64,000 bases of DNA. Source: Dipteris shenzhenensis (taxonomy: Eukaryota > Polypodiophyta > Polypodiopsida > Gleicheniales). Below, one piece after another: positions 53,959 to 64,000 of this stretch (its first letter is position 1; each line of letters starts with the position of its first letter). Both the position numbers and the translations under genes were made by a program. The DNA lies in assembly GCA_047967505.1 (NCBI GenBank), contig CM106541.1, one strand, 5' to 3'. The notes under the pieces are model-generated. The model did no database searches. It worked only from the letters and a program-made list of their open reading frames with translations, and had not been told where the DNA came from.

Positions 53959-54237
53959 TGTGCCTCTGTTGGTGCTGCTTTGTCCTTCTCTATCTCCCTC
54001 TTTTGTGCCTCTATTGGAGCTGCTCTGTCCCTCTCCTTCTCCCTCTCCTGTGCCTCTGTTGTTGCTGCTCTGTCCCTCTTGTCCCTCTCCTTCTCCCTCT
54101 TTAGTGCCTTTGTTGGAGCTACTCTGCCCCTCTCCTTCTCCCTCTCCTGTGCCTCTATTGCTACTGCTCTGTCCCTCTCCTTCTCCCTCTTTTGTGCCTC
54201 TATTGGAGCTGCATTGCCCTGTGTAGGAGTCCCATTC
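53959..54237 (+). repeat. 45-bp minisatellite, six units
   Basis: Units start at 53959, 54004, 54049, 54103, 54148 and 54193, with spacing 45, 45, 54, 45, 45. The 54-bp unit contains an extra 9 bases. Each has TGTGCCTCTATTGGAGC or a close variant, then TGTCCCTCTCCTTCTCC. All periods are multiples of three, so a frame is kept on both strands: SLSFSLSCASIGAAL on plus, or a Glu/Lys/Arg-rich repeat on minus. Confidence 0.9.
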
Positions 54238-54257
54238 TTGCTGTTGCAACCTTTGCA

Positions 54258-55640
54258 AGCATGGTGAGGAGCAAGGCTACAAGACCACACAATGTTGTGA
54301 CCTCTTATGTCTTCCACAACACCAGAAATGCATTGTATGAGTGGATCCCTTGCACCACAAACTTAAATGTCCGGATAGTGATGAAAGGATCAGCCAAAGG
54401 TCCACATAAGCTTCCCAAGAGCAAGAGAGGTGACATCTTGCATGAGTGGAAGGGGCACATCTTGAAGTTCAAGTTTGGATAAAAAGGATGGCTTGCAAAA
54501 GTGCAACATGTTTACATGGGAAAAGATACATTGTGGCTTCCTCCATCATTCAATCAATCTAGGATACCATCACACTATGAGCCTTTCTATCTATGTACCT
54601 TTTTCACCTGTAAGTGTAATGAGTCCATTTGGAAATTTTGTGTTTGGCTTCTAAGAGCTCTTATTCATGATGGTAGATGTTTTCCCTTCAGATTTCGAGG
54701 AGTGGGAACTAGTTGAATCATTCATAGGCAAGTTCACTGCGATTCATGAGGATTTAGGTAAGTAAATGCATGCTGGGGAGAAGTTGGCCTCCTTGCAAAT
54801 GAAGAATGTGTATTGGTATAATGCAACATACATCACACTCCAACGACATCATCAAGCTATGGCCATCTGCAAACCATTACACCACCATAACTTCAAGATA
54901 TGGATTGCAATAATGTGGACTCGAGGACATTGCAATCGTACAGGGACAAGATTGCAAAGGATATGGGCATGGCCATGAAGTTTACATTTGGATCCAAATG
55001 GGCAAGGTTATCTTGGTTTATGCCTCTGCACATTTTTGCTGCTTTGTTTCAAAATATACATATGCATAGAACAAAAACTATGTGGTCCTGCAAGCGTGTA
55101 GATGAAAATGCTCTTGAAGATTTACTTGGGATGAATTGGGGAGCTAGGTCAGGCAACCAAAAGGGTGATGTGTTTCAATGTCGCATGTAAAGACAATGTG
55201 GTTATTAGATACCATTTTTCATGCCAAATGTTGTATTTAGCTTTTCGGTACAGGCGTTGGAAGAAAACAAATGGCCGGTGGCTTCCCCTAGACTCTAATG
55301 ATGAAGACAATACAGGGGTAAGTTTGTCTATTGATATAGAAGAGGGCGATTTCAAGAATGTGAATGTCACATCGCAATGGAATCTAAGGGATGTGTGAGA
55401 ACACTTATTGGTCATGGAGGATGGCATGTCAAAGTCCTTCTACTTTACCTTAAATGGTGGTAAGATCAGCCGCCGTATGGAGAAGTGCATGTACATATAA
55501 GGGGTTTTACAAATAGGCCTTGAAGGCATGTGATATATAGGTTTCATACATAGTGACCCCCCTGAGCACCTACAACTTTGAAGATTGCTAACAATGTGTT
55601 TGACTAGTGCAGCATTTAATTTTGTGTCTACCAAATCCTA
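54258..55640 (+). pseudogene. Unrecognised coding relic
   Basis: Frames on the plus strand are strung together with stops and shifts: MVRSKATRPHNVVTSYV (54258), then LHEWKGHILKFKFG, GKDTLWLPPSFNQSRIPSHY, KDMGMAMKFTFGSKWARLSW (about 54950-55020), and RRWKKTNGRWLPLDSNDED (about 55250-55308). The amino-acid composition is protein-like, but no family was recognised. It lies downstream of a retroelement leader, so it may be the altered interior of that element or captured host sequence. Confidence 0.3.
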
Positions 55641-56520
55641 GTTATTGCTTCAAAAGATGATGGACAATTAAATTAAAATGTTGTTATTTTTTTAATGTTT
55701 TCTCCTTTTAGTTCATGGTAAATGTTTTTCAAAAAATTTGGGGATTTTATGATTAATTTTAATTTTTAGGGTTTTGATATATATTAAGGGGTAAGAGCCC
55801 TTTTTACATCACATTCTCACTTTCACGTTTAGAGAACCATAGAAACTCCCACTGTCAAAAGTTACTCCCTCCATCAATTGCTATTTGCCATGGATTCAGC
55901 TAGAACTGTGTTCCATGACTTCATCTCACTAACTGCATTTACTGATCGTGAGGAAGAGCTATTTTTAGTGTTTGATAGGACTTTAGATGTCCTAGGCACA
56001 TATATGCGAGCCAAGGATGACTTCTCATCTCATCCTCTACATGTAAGATAATTACTCAAATTTTGCTTATACACTAGACCACTCTTCAAAGAGATGGGTT
56101 CCCATAGATTACATAAAGTATCTATTTCTAGAGGAACCCAAGTCATGAACACCTGATTATGAAGGAGATCCACTCTTTATGCATGCAAATGATTTGCCAC
56201 ATGGGCGCCACCATTAACCAGTCAATAGATTCGACCCCAACTGGTTGCTCCAATGAAATTTCTTACACTATCTCACCCTTTAGTTAGAGAGAATGCCCCT
56301 AGAGGATCACATGGTATCAATCCCCCTCATGATCCGAATAGGGGATATTCAACAGAAACGAGACCAAGCAACATATTGTCAAGAACTTGAAAAATGCTAC
56401 TACCTACACAAGGCATGGTAACGGTTGTCACCCACAGAGGGAACGACATCAATATAGGACTACCCACACAGAGCATCATCCAATAACTACAAGAACTTGC
56501 ACATATAAACCTAAAATGCC
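55641..56520. other. AT-rich intergenic stretch, no gene recognised
   Basis: Contains T-runs and A-runs near 55680-55780 and no open frame resembling a known family. Confidence 0.5.
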
Positions 56521-57045
56521 CAATCATCTTCTATTAGAGGATTGTCTTCCATTGTAAACCTTGCGAACTCATCTGATAAAGGAGATTCCTCATCCACCAC
56601 ACACACTTTTTCTTTCAGCTTAGATTGAGAATCATAGGCCTTTTTGTAGCAGCATCTATCGTCATGACCCTCCTTTCCACAATATGAGCACTTTAGAACT
56701 TCTTTGCCTTTTGTGCCACAGCCTATCTCCTATCTTTGCTACTAGTGACTGCATAGGTTGAATCTCCCACAACTCCTTGACCATATAAACATCGTTCCTC
56801 GCTCAATAGTAATGCCAAAATATCAACAAAGTCCATTTAATTAGAACTCACACGAAGAATTTGAAGAAGATCTAGAAACCTCTCAAAGACAGCTGTAAGA
56901 AGAATAGCTTTCGAGTCGTCATCATCAACTTTTGATCCTATCATAGACAATTGTTGGAGTAGTGATTGAAAACGATTCAAGCAAGTATAAGTTCTCAGAT
57001 TCACCCATGCAAAAACCATAAAGTTATTGCTTCAAGAGGGACTTT
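56521..57045 (-). pseudogene. Copia-type gag relic, minus strand
   Basis: On the minus strand 57019-56837 reads NLRTYTCLNRFQSLLQQLS, then VDDDDSKAILLTAVFERF. Directly on come MDFVDILALLLSEERCLYGQ and TYAVTSSKDRR. A knuckle C-X2-C-X4-H-X4-C (CSYCGKEGHDDRCC) is coded at about 56649-56690, followed by DSQSKLKEKVCVVDEE. This is the order of a Ty1/copia gag. Stops separate the pieces and no pol follows. Confidence 0.7.
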
Positions 57046-57364
57046 GAATGCTTGACGTTTGTGTTGAAAAGAGCTTCTATGATTGTTTAGTTATCTGCTG
57101 CATTTTTTGAAACATGTAAATGATAAAAGCAATCCGGTCCAAGATATTTTCCTAGGATTCCCACAACCTTTTCATTCCTTTGCTTCCATAGTGATAACTT
57201 GTCTGCTTCATTCTCCTTGGGCTTCTTCTCTGTACCTAATACAATACTCTAGAGACCGTTTTGCATGAGATGTAGCCACGTAGCTAGCTATCGAAGTTAA
57301 AGACATCCTAGACAAACATCCTAGACACGGGGATCACAAGAAATATAGGCACAAAATTCCTTTC

Positions 57365-57877
57365 ATGGGAGATGACATTCATCTTCCTTCTCCAAGGAGG
57401 AAATTTAGAGGAAGAAGCTCATTGTCTAGTACCCCCTCTAGTAGAACTGCTGATCTGCTTGTCCCTAGACCAAACTCAGACATGTACATGGAAGAGAGTC
57501 TTGACGATGCAACACAGGAGATGGAAGAAGCTCAAGCATTGATCCTACTTCAAGAGGCCCCAGTAGAGCAAGAATTTGCATCGGAGACTGCTGACCGAGG
57601 ATCAGAATTATGGTCCTTGTCCCCCCTCATCATCGATGAAGAAGAGTACGTATTCCTCCATGACATAGAGGTTCTTTTTGGATTACGAGAGGATGAGGCA
57701 CTCGGAGTCCTATTTGGGTTTGATATTGACACAAGTATCAAAGATCCTGGAGATTTAGGTTCTGAAGACCAGACAATGGAAGAGTTTCTCTTGATGACGA
57801 CGGTTTCAATGAGGGATGTAGACATGCCCATATATGATGCATATCCCTTTCATGCAAAAACTTCCACTCCAACATAG
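57365..57877 (+). CDS. Hypothetical acidic protein, 170 aa
   Basis: The longest ordinary (non-repetitive) single-exon frame on the plus strand in this part. The N-terminus is basic/serine-rich (PSPRRKFRGRSSLSSTPSS); the middle and end are acidic and hydrophobic (EEYVFLHDIEVLFGLREDEA, then SEDQTMEEFLLMTT). After the stop the same frame continues with VKRKRPPPKWNITQHLVP, so the present stop may be secondary. No signal peptide, membrane segment or family signature is apparent. It could be a remnant of a transposon ORF or an exon of an unknown gene. Confidence 0.3.
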   Translation: MGDDIHLPSPRRKFRGRSSLSSTPSSRTADLLVPRPNSDMYMEESLDDATQEMEEAQALILLQEAPVEQEFASETADRGSELWSLSPLIIDEEEYVFLHDIEVLFGLREDEALGVLFGFDIDTSIKDPGDLGSEDQTMEEFLLMTTVSMRDVDMPIYDAYPFHAKTSTPT

Positions 57878-59020
57878 GTCAAGAGAAAGCGTCCACCTCC
57901 CAAATGGAACATCACACAGCACCTAGTTCCATCAACATTGCAAATGAGAAAGGCATAGAAGCCGACAATGCTATAGTGGTAATTTCGAACAATATTTTTT
58001 ATTTTGATGCTCTTTCGATATAATTTGTTTTGTCAGTCTTCTAATGTTCGTTGAATTGTCGCAGAACATTTTTGAGCTTGATGAATTCTCATCTTGATGG
58101 GGTAATGTTCACAGTGCATTTGGGTGAGATCATTCTTTGGCCCATTACCTTGGCAAAGTTGCAGAGCACATCATGGTCTTCCACAGCAAATTTTCTCCTC
58201 GAGGTCCTTTGAACATGCTGAACTGCAAGGCATTGTCGTGCACTATCAAATACTCCAACATTAATCAAAATGCCAACAAAGTCATTTTGGTACACCGCCT
58301 GGCTCTGCTATCAATGCCTTTGGATTAAACATTCATGGCAGGGCATTGATGGCAATAGTTATGTCTTTGGTAGTAGGAGAGGAGGATGTTAGTGCTGTTG
58401 CAGCTAGGTTTATATCTAGGAATCCACTAGGGGATTCAAAGACCCCTATTCTTAATGTACTTGAACTAGCCAAGAAGAAAGATAGCCTGTGAGGCCTTTT
58501 ATATATATGAACATATATTTTAATGGATATTTCAATGGATACATGACTACATGTCTTTATTATTTGTTTTAAGTTATCGTTGCTTGTCATGAATTCATAA
58601 TATTTATTCCATTGTAGTTTGTTTAAGTCGTTGATGAGATATTTTCTCCATCATTTTAATTGTGTTAATTTAATGCATTTTCAACCAATTTAGTATCATT
58701 TTCACCAATTCTGGGTATCAAAAGTTCATTTCTATCAAATCCTCAAGAAATTTCACCATGGTGCAGAAGGGAAAAGTGTTTGGGACATCGCCAGGAGCCT
58801 AGAAGGCCTAAAACTTGCCACGACATGGATTTGGGCATTCTAGCACAAGTTTTAGGCTTTCTAGCCTCCTAGAGACGTTCCGGACACTATTCCCTTTTGT
58901 GCGACAGTGAAATTCCTTTAGGATTTGACAGAATTCAAAACTTACATTAAAATGATCAATAATTTCAATCATAAACATGGAGAATACATAACAATGTGAG
59001 AGTGTAGAGAATGTGGATAT
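57878..59020. other. Intergenic stretch, no gene recognised
   Basis: Short frames such as MAHYLGKVAEHIMVFHSKF (58137) are protein-like but without family resemblance. Around 58780-58880 two inverted short segments, GCCTAGAAGGCCTAAAACTTG and CAAGTTTTAGGC, could form a hairpin of about 12 bp arms. The rest is AT-rich. Confidence 0.4.
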
Positions 59021-59126
59021 ATTTTATTAAAAAAGATCAGCCCTTGGGCCTCAGATACAAGATAGTGCCTTCAAGGGCAGGGGGTGGTCTAAGTCCTAAG
59101 AGTGGGCTGCAAGAGAATCTAGGGCT

Positions 59127-60205
59127 TCAAGATTGGTCCCTCCGTAGCCACTTCACCTGAGCCATGTCCTTGTCCACGACCATGATGTGCTTTGCATGGA
59201 TGGCACACAAGTTGGCATCCTCAAACAGAGTAGTGGTCACTTGCTTTGTAGCCTCTTGGAGCACTCCCATAGCTCCTGTGTTGAATCGCATATCATCCTT
59301 GTGTCCGTCCCTGTGATATCTCCCATACCACACATTGGAAGGGAGCATGCGGGATCATATTGTCAGTGGTCTTCTACATATGTTTGATCTCCCTTAGGGC
59401 TCGTGCTCTCTGCTCTTGGCTTTGCTCGAGGCTTTAGAGGTACCTGAACATGGTTCCACGGCCTCCTGTTTGCCTTGAATTTCTTGCACTGCTCTTCTCT
59501 GCATTGATCCTCCTCTGAATCCCCCTCTCACGGATGTCTTGAGCTTTGTCCTTTGGGGTGGGGCTTCCTCGGCGTCTACTTTATGCTCTTTATGGGCATA
59601 GGTACCATTTCCACGATGGGCTCTATCACTAGGAGAGGGAATATTGTGCTCTTCCTAGTAGTCTGTTGGCCCTCAAGAAGCCTCTCTATATTAGGGAGGT
59701 CATTAAATACATTTTCCTCATGCAAGGAGTCCTCTCATGGGGAGGGAAAGGCTGAGGGGATGGTAGGTTTTCAAATTAGGGGAGTGCTCTCATGTGGAGG
59801 GGAAGGTCGAGGGGAAGGCTAAGGGGAAGGTTGAGGGGAAGCTAAGGGGAAGGTTGAGGGGCAAGCTCAGGCAAAGGCTAAGGGGAAGGCCCTGGCTCTT
59901 GGGGCTTGGGAGTGGGCTCATGGGACTTGGGAGGAGGAGAAGGCTCACGAGACTGGGGAGCAGGCTCATAGGACTTGGGGGAGGGCTCACAAGAGACTGG
60001 GGAGGGCTCATGAGACTCTTGGGAGAGCTCACGAGAGTTGGGGGAGGTCTCACAAGAGTTGGGGGAGGTCTCACGAGAGTCGAGGGAGGCACCATCGGGA
60101 CCCGAATAGGTTTGTGTGCATAGATGCCATGGAGGTAGTGGAGCTAGAGGAGGAAGGGTGGATGTGGTGTCCTAAGGGTCTAGCTGTGCTCTTCACTCTT
60201 TCCAT
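59127..60205 (-). pseudogene. CENH3: Histone H3 pseudogene of CENH3 (centromeric) type
   Basis: Minus strand. It starts MERVKSTARP at 60205, resembling the H3 opening MARTKQTARK. A long Ser/Pro tail follows after a frameshift. Near 59429 the histone fold begins with ALREIKHM, a stop, then KTTDNMIPHAPFQCVVWEI. After another shift come DMRFNTGAMGVLQEA, LFEDANLCAIHAKH and KDMAQVKWLRRDQS, ending at 59127. The IP-x-APF pattern (canonical H3 has IRKLPF) and the slightly longer loop before RF point to centromeric H3 rather than canonical H3. The histone fold is continuous with no intron, suggesting a retrocopy; plant CENH3 genes normally have introns. An AATAAA on the minus strand near 59030 could be the old polyadenylation signal. 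Stops and shifts make it non-functional. Confidence 0.75.
59855..60095 (-). repeat. 21-bp (heptapeptide) repeats in the histone pseudogene tail
   Basis: On the minus strand about eight heptads of the form S-x-E-(P/T)-(S/T/A)-P-x follow one another: SRETSPN, SCETSPN, SRELSQE, SHEPSPV, SCEPSPK, SYEPAPQ, SREPSPP and further on SHEPTPK. The first of these ends near 60060. A run of degenerate CTTCCCCT repeats follows towards 59815. Confidence 0.75.
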
Positions 60206-60269
60206 TGAATAATGAGAGTTAGGGTTTTTTTTAATGTTTAATATATGCCCATCATGTTTCGACACCCCT

Positions 60270-60430
60270 TTTAATCCCCTACTTGCCCTGCCCGCACCCG
60301 CCGCCTTCCCCCATATCCCCCATCCCCCCCTCCCCCCACCCTTGCTACCACTCCACCCCTCCCCTTGCCCTACCCCACGCCCCTCCCTTCTCTCCCCCTT
60401 CCTTCACCATGTCCCCACTTTCCCCAACGT
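60270..60430 (+). repeat. C-rich tract
   Basis: Dense CCCC and CCTCCCC words just upstream (on the minus strand) of the histone pseudogene start. Pro-rich frames here are composition artefacts. Confidence 0.6.
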
Positions 60431-60705
60431 CGTTACCTCACACAAACCTTGGACTCCACAAAGATTGTGGTCAAAATAAGCAAGATATTACAGAGTGAGT
60501 ACACAAGTTGTGGTCAAAATAAGCAATATATTTATTTCATATTTGTATACAATTACACCATAGCTTCTGTTGCTAGTTGGACCCATCTGCTCCCTTCTCT
60601 TACTCTAGCTTGCAACCAGCGTGCAACTCTTTGACTCCCTATGGATGCTTTCCAAGCACTATGCCTTCTATTCTTTGATACAATTTGAACTACTTTTGCA
60701 AGTTC

Positions 60706-62075
60706 TTATGCCTTTGCCTTTTTAGACTTCAAAATCCTTCTTAGTAGACATCTAAAAAACCAGTTGAACATCTCATGCAATGCATTTTTGCGAGTGACAC
60801 CACCACCATGCCTTGAGTTCTTGAAGTAGGCTACCTTAGCTCTATAGTGCAACTTATCCATGCTTTGTGTATTCCAAATGGATAAAGGGCCCCAATTTTG
60901 TACAAACCATGTTCTGTGTGCATAGAGAATATGCTGCAAACATGATGAGAATCATTTCAGCAACAAAAATTGTTTATAAAGCAAGTGCTAAATATTATGA
61001 TGGTGCCAAGATTACCATTCAATGCGTAATGTGTGACTCCCCCCATGCTTTCACCATTAATTGCATAAACTCTTTCACAGCCATCCTGAACCTTTCATAA
61101 TACATCTCATCGATTTGAGCCTGGCGAAGCAATTTTATCAATGCATCTACCTTTGTCCATACTTTAGCTCTCAAAGTTGCTACTTGAGGATGAGAAGCCT
61201 TATTGGTTGTGCATTCACACAATGCTTTCCAGTATTCCCAACCCAAACTGCTTTGAGACAATGTATGTTTGCCTTTGTCAAGATTGTGGTTCGATAAGAA
61301 TCTCCTTGCCTTCCCTCCACCCATGGACACTTTTGCAGGAACATTCTGGGTTGCCCCAGACATTTTATTATCCTCCTTAAGTTTGACATGTCCTCCATGG
61401 AATCCCATCTCTGACAGCAACTTCTCAGCTTTTGCAATGCACCGTGCAGATACTTCTTGTGGAATTAAATTCCAAGCATAAACAAGATGCAAATACAACA
61501 ACTTATCAAGTATGCACAGTTGTACATGTAAAGTACATATGTGTACTCTCTCAAGTGGGATGGGCAAGATGGGATCCCACTTTGGATCCTTCTTGTCACG
61601 ATTGGGAGCTTGTGTTTGGTTGCAAGATAGAATGCCATTCTCCCATTGTAAGCCAGCCTTTTTCTTACATTGCAAACACATGCAATAAAGGCATGTGTTC
61701 ATTGCATTTTCCCCTATATCAAAACCATGAAAGCACTTGAAAGTTTTCAAATCACCAGCAAGATGCCATTCAACTCAAAATGTTCCATGGCCATCGACTG
61801 TCAAGGTTTGCCCTTCCTCTTGTCTTCAGATCGTCGATGGGATTCCCGTTCTATTTAGAACCCACTTCAATGTCTCATGGCACTCTTTTGAAGTCTCAAA
61901 TGCTGCAAGCCACCATATATCTTTCTCTAATTGCACTGAGACATCTTGCTCTACTTCTTCGTTCCCTTAAACAAAGGCTAAAGCTTTATTCATAATGCAG
62001 ATGCTCACTTTCTCTAACTTGTGTTCTTTCACCAATTTAGCTTCATCCATTTTGCTAATAAATATGAGCTTTCCA
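60706..62075 (-). pseudogene. Relic of an unrecognised transposase-like protein
   Basis: One minus-strand coding line runs from about 62075 to 60706. It starts NGKLIFISKMDEAKLVKEHK, continues GNEEVEQDVSVQLEKDIWWL and VDGHGTF, then a stop, then VEWHLAGDLKTFKCFHGF. A 243-codon open stretch (61750-61019) contains a Cys cluster CLYCMCLQC, then LPIPLERVHICTLH and RMAVKEFMQLMVKAWGE. After two stops comes a last part, LHYRAKVAYFKNSRHGGG (60850-60797). In-frame stops lie near 61985, 61845 and 61773. The order (a D-L-K motif, paired cysteines, a histidine-bearing I-P-L segment, a terminal GS/LYPF-like and HGGG segment) recalls large uncharacterised proteins with scattered copies in animal and plant genomes that I suspect are transposases. 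That link is inference. Confidence 0.45.
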
Positions 62076-62224
62076 TTGCATCATATTATGATATACAGTG
62101 TATGCAACATTGCATAAGCACTTGGATGAATTAAGTTATTAGGTTTGTGTAAGTACTCAATATCATTTTGAAGTCCCTATTTAATTTAATGATGAGCATG
62201 TCTGCTTCTTAATTATGTTAATAC

Positions 62225-62970
62225 ATGGAAAGATATACATTGCTAGCCATGTATAACAGCAATGGTATGCTTGTTCTTTGTTATTGGGGCAAGGCATCCA
62301 TGCCTAGCAGCAATGGTATGGTTGATCTTTGTTATCCTTTCATGATTGGGGCAAGGCATCCATGCTTAGCACTAATGGTATGTTTTAACTTTGTTATTCT
62401 TCCATGTTTGGTAAAAGGCATCCATGCCTAATACCAATAGTATGCTTGATCTTTGTTATTCCACCACAATTAGGGTGAAGCATCCATGCTAAACAACAAT
62501 GGTACACTTGATCTTTGTAATTCTTAATTAGGGCAAGGCATCATGCTTATAAGCAATGGCATGTTTGCTCTTTGTTATTCCAATGTGATTGGGGTGAGGT
62601 ATATCTATAGGATGCTTGATGCTTTTTATTCCACCATGATTGGGTCGAGGCATGTATGCCTAATAACAATGATATGCTTTACTATTTTTATTCCACCCTG
62701 GTTGGGGCAAGGAATAGCTATGGTGTGCTCTGTATTTATTATTCAATGGTGGTTGGGACTTTTTTTATTCCACCCTGATTGGGGCAAGGAATAGCGCTCT
62801 GTATTTATTATTCAATGGTGGTTGGGATGAGGCATCCATACCTAGCAACAATGGTATTCTTGATCCTTGTTATTTAGCACTCTATAAGGTGAGGCATATA
62901 TGGTTTATTTTATCTTTGTTATTTCATCGTGGATGGGATGAGGCATCTATGATATGCTTGATGTTTGGTA
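62225..62970 (+). repeat. Minisatellite with roughly 60-bp period, about 12 units
   Basis: The anchor GG(C/T)(A/G)AGGCATC recurs at about 62287, 62350, 62412, 62475, 62531, 62592, 62644, 62705, 62782, 62825, 62889 and 62938, with variants. The unit also contains CATGCCTAGCAACAATGG, TATGCTTGATCTTTGTTATT and CCACCATGATTGGG. Units vary from about 43 to 77 bp because some have lost pieces. Confidence 0.9.
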
Positions 62971-64000
62971 TCATCTTATTTTAAGTTATGAAGTATATTT
63001 TGTTATGGACGAGGGTCGCCTCAATGATACTCGGTAATTTATATGTGCGTCTTGTTTCAAATTGGACTGTACCATTGAAGGAGGTTGGCTGAGCATTCGA
63101 CTACTCAATAAAATTGGGCACTAGACCGAGTCCATTCCAAGAATTTTAAGACATGATGGTATTTTGCTATGAGATGCAAAAGTCATGGCTCACTCACTAC
63201 CTCCTTCAATGCATGTAGACTTCTGTATATCACGATTCTTGCCAACTTGGCCCATGTTTTTCTACAGAATTGGTCTATTCTAAAGAATTTTAAGACCCAG
63301 CATATGCTTTATAACATCAAGTGCTCATGCAAACCTACATACACTCCAAATTTGTATTATCATATATCAAAAGTAATTATATCATATAGTAGAAATGATA
63401 AAAGCATGTCTAAAAAAATAAAGATATAAGGGAAAAGAGAGCCCCCTAGTTGTTCAGTTTATGTTGTTGATGACATATATGGAGCAGAAAATGTACGCAT
63501 GGACCACTATATATGTATGATTGCGATTGTTGACATAAGAGAAAAAACATACATGCTCAACAACATAGATTCTCATGCATTTTGGACATGGTTAACCCAT
63601 GAGGATAAAGCAAAGACCATTGAAAAATATATCACTTATATGTATGTGTATGATTGTGATGTACGATAAAGAAAGCATATGTGCTTGTCAATCTTTGTAT
63701 ACTTAGCAAAAAGCAATCTCTCTATACTTAGCTAACAACAATCTCTATCTACTTAGATTGGGCACGTTTTACACATGTAGAGGTTATGAAGCATCTTGAA
63801 AATATTTTGATTACCCATGCTGCAACACATGGTAGCTATCCTCTAGGGTCACCACAAAGGTCACATCACCACAACTTGGTTAGGATCTGGACATGTGGCA
63901 CCTTATCTACCATGTGGTAGGTCATCCTCAATCTGCCACATCACCCAACTGACACATGGTAGCCAACTACCACATCGGCAACCTTATCTACCATGTCATC
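62971..64000. other. Intergenic stretch to window end, no gene recognised
   Basis: Two copies of AAGAATTTTAAGAC lie near 63137 and 63280. In the last 180 bp the words ACATGGTAG and CTTATCTACCATGT recur (63903 and 63982), hinting at a further short repeat that continues beyond the window. Confidence 0.5.

Noticed and set aside
53641-54317. Minus-strand Glu/Lys/Arg-rich frames over the 45-bp minisatellite
   Set aside because: Frame openness follows from the in-phase repeat. Orientation is opposite to the retroelement, and there is no start context or domain.
59794-60123. Plus-strand Gly/Arg/Lys-rich 109-codon frame and minus-strand Pro/Leu/Ser frame
   Set aside because: Shadows of the heptad-repeat tail of the histone pseudogene in other frames.

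Overview
This is nuclear DNA from a land plant, very probably a seed plant. The evidence is a seven-exon RAC/ROP small GTPase gene (a plant-type Rho family) and several Ty1/copia elements with the primer-binding site complementary to initiator tRNA-Met that is usual in plants. There are also plant-type LINEs with a DUF4283-like domain plus zinc-knuckle ORF1, and a Ty3/gypsy remnant. Nothing in the sequence fixes the species. Nearly every transposon is full of stops and frameshifts, which suggests an old genome with slow turnover.

Layout. 0-9.5 kb is a LINE whose ORF2 is split by a short-LTR copia element at about 3.5-7.4 kb. 10.5-15.3 kb holds three diverged head-to-tail copies of a 1.1-1.9 kb macro-repeat. 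15.3-27.2 kb looks like a nest: a second LINE is cut into a 5' part (15.3-17.7) and a 3' part (26.2-27.2), with a deleted gypsy element (about 18.2-21.7) and a copia element (21.7-26.2) between them. A third LINE ORF1 scrap follows at 27.2-27.7, and a reverse-strand copia scrap at 28.6-28.9. 29-35 kb is AT-rich, gene-poor and carries small tandem repeats.

The one convincing functional gene is the ROP GTPase at 36229-37778. Its leader is CpG-rich and contains a GA tract. The reading frame is intact across six GT-AG introns. A 182-bp satellite-like triplet lies downstream at 40.0-40.5 kb.

46.2-52.96 kb is a large (GA)n array. Embedded in it are about 19 same-orientation copies of a roughly 45-60 bp core, which is itself a duplicated half-unit. 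The array is interrupted by a 100-N gap and by LTRs. One of these is a solo LTR with a perfect 5-bp target duplication, and its family relative points the other way at the far end of the array block.

53-64 kb contains the start of the retroelement belonging to that second LTR, a 45-bp in-phase minisatellite and unrecognised coding remnants. It also has a reverse-strand copia gag relic, a reverse-strand histone H3 pseudogene of CENH3 type with a long serine/proline repeat tail (59127-60205), and a reverse-strand relic of an unrecognised transposase-like protein (60.7-62.1). A roughly 60-bp minisatellite lies at 62.2-62.97. Apart from the ROP gene there is no sign of genes acting together. No prokaryotic-type system is present.
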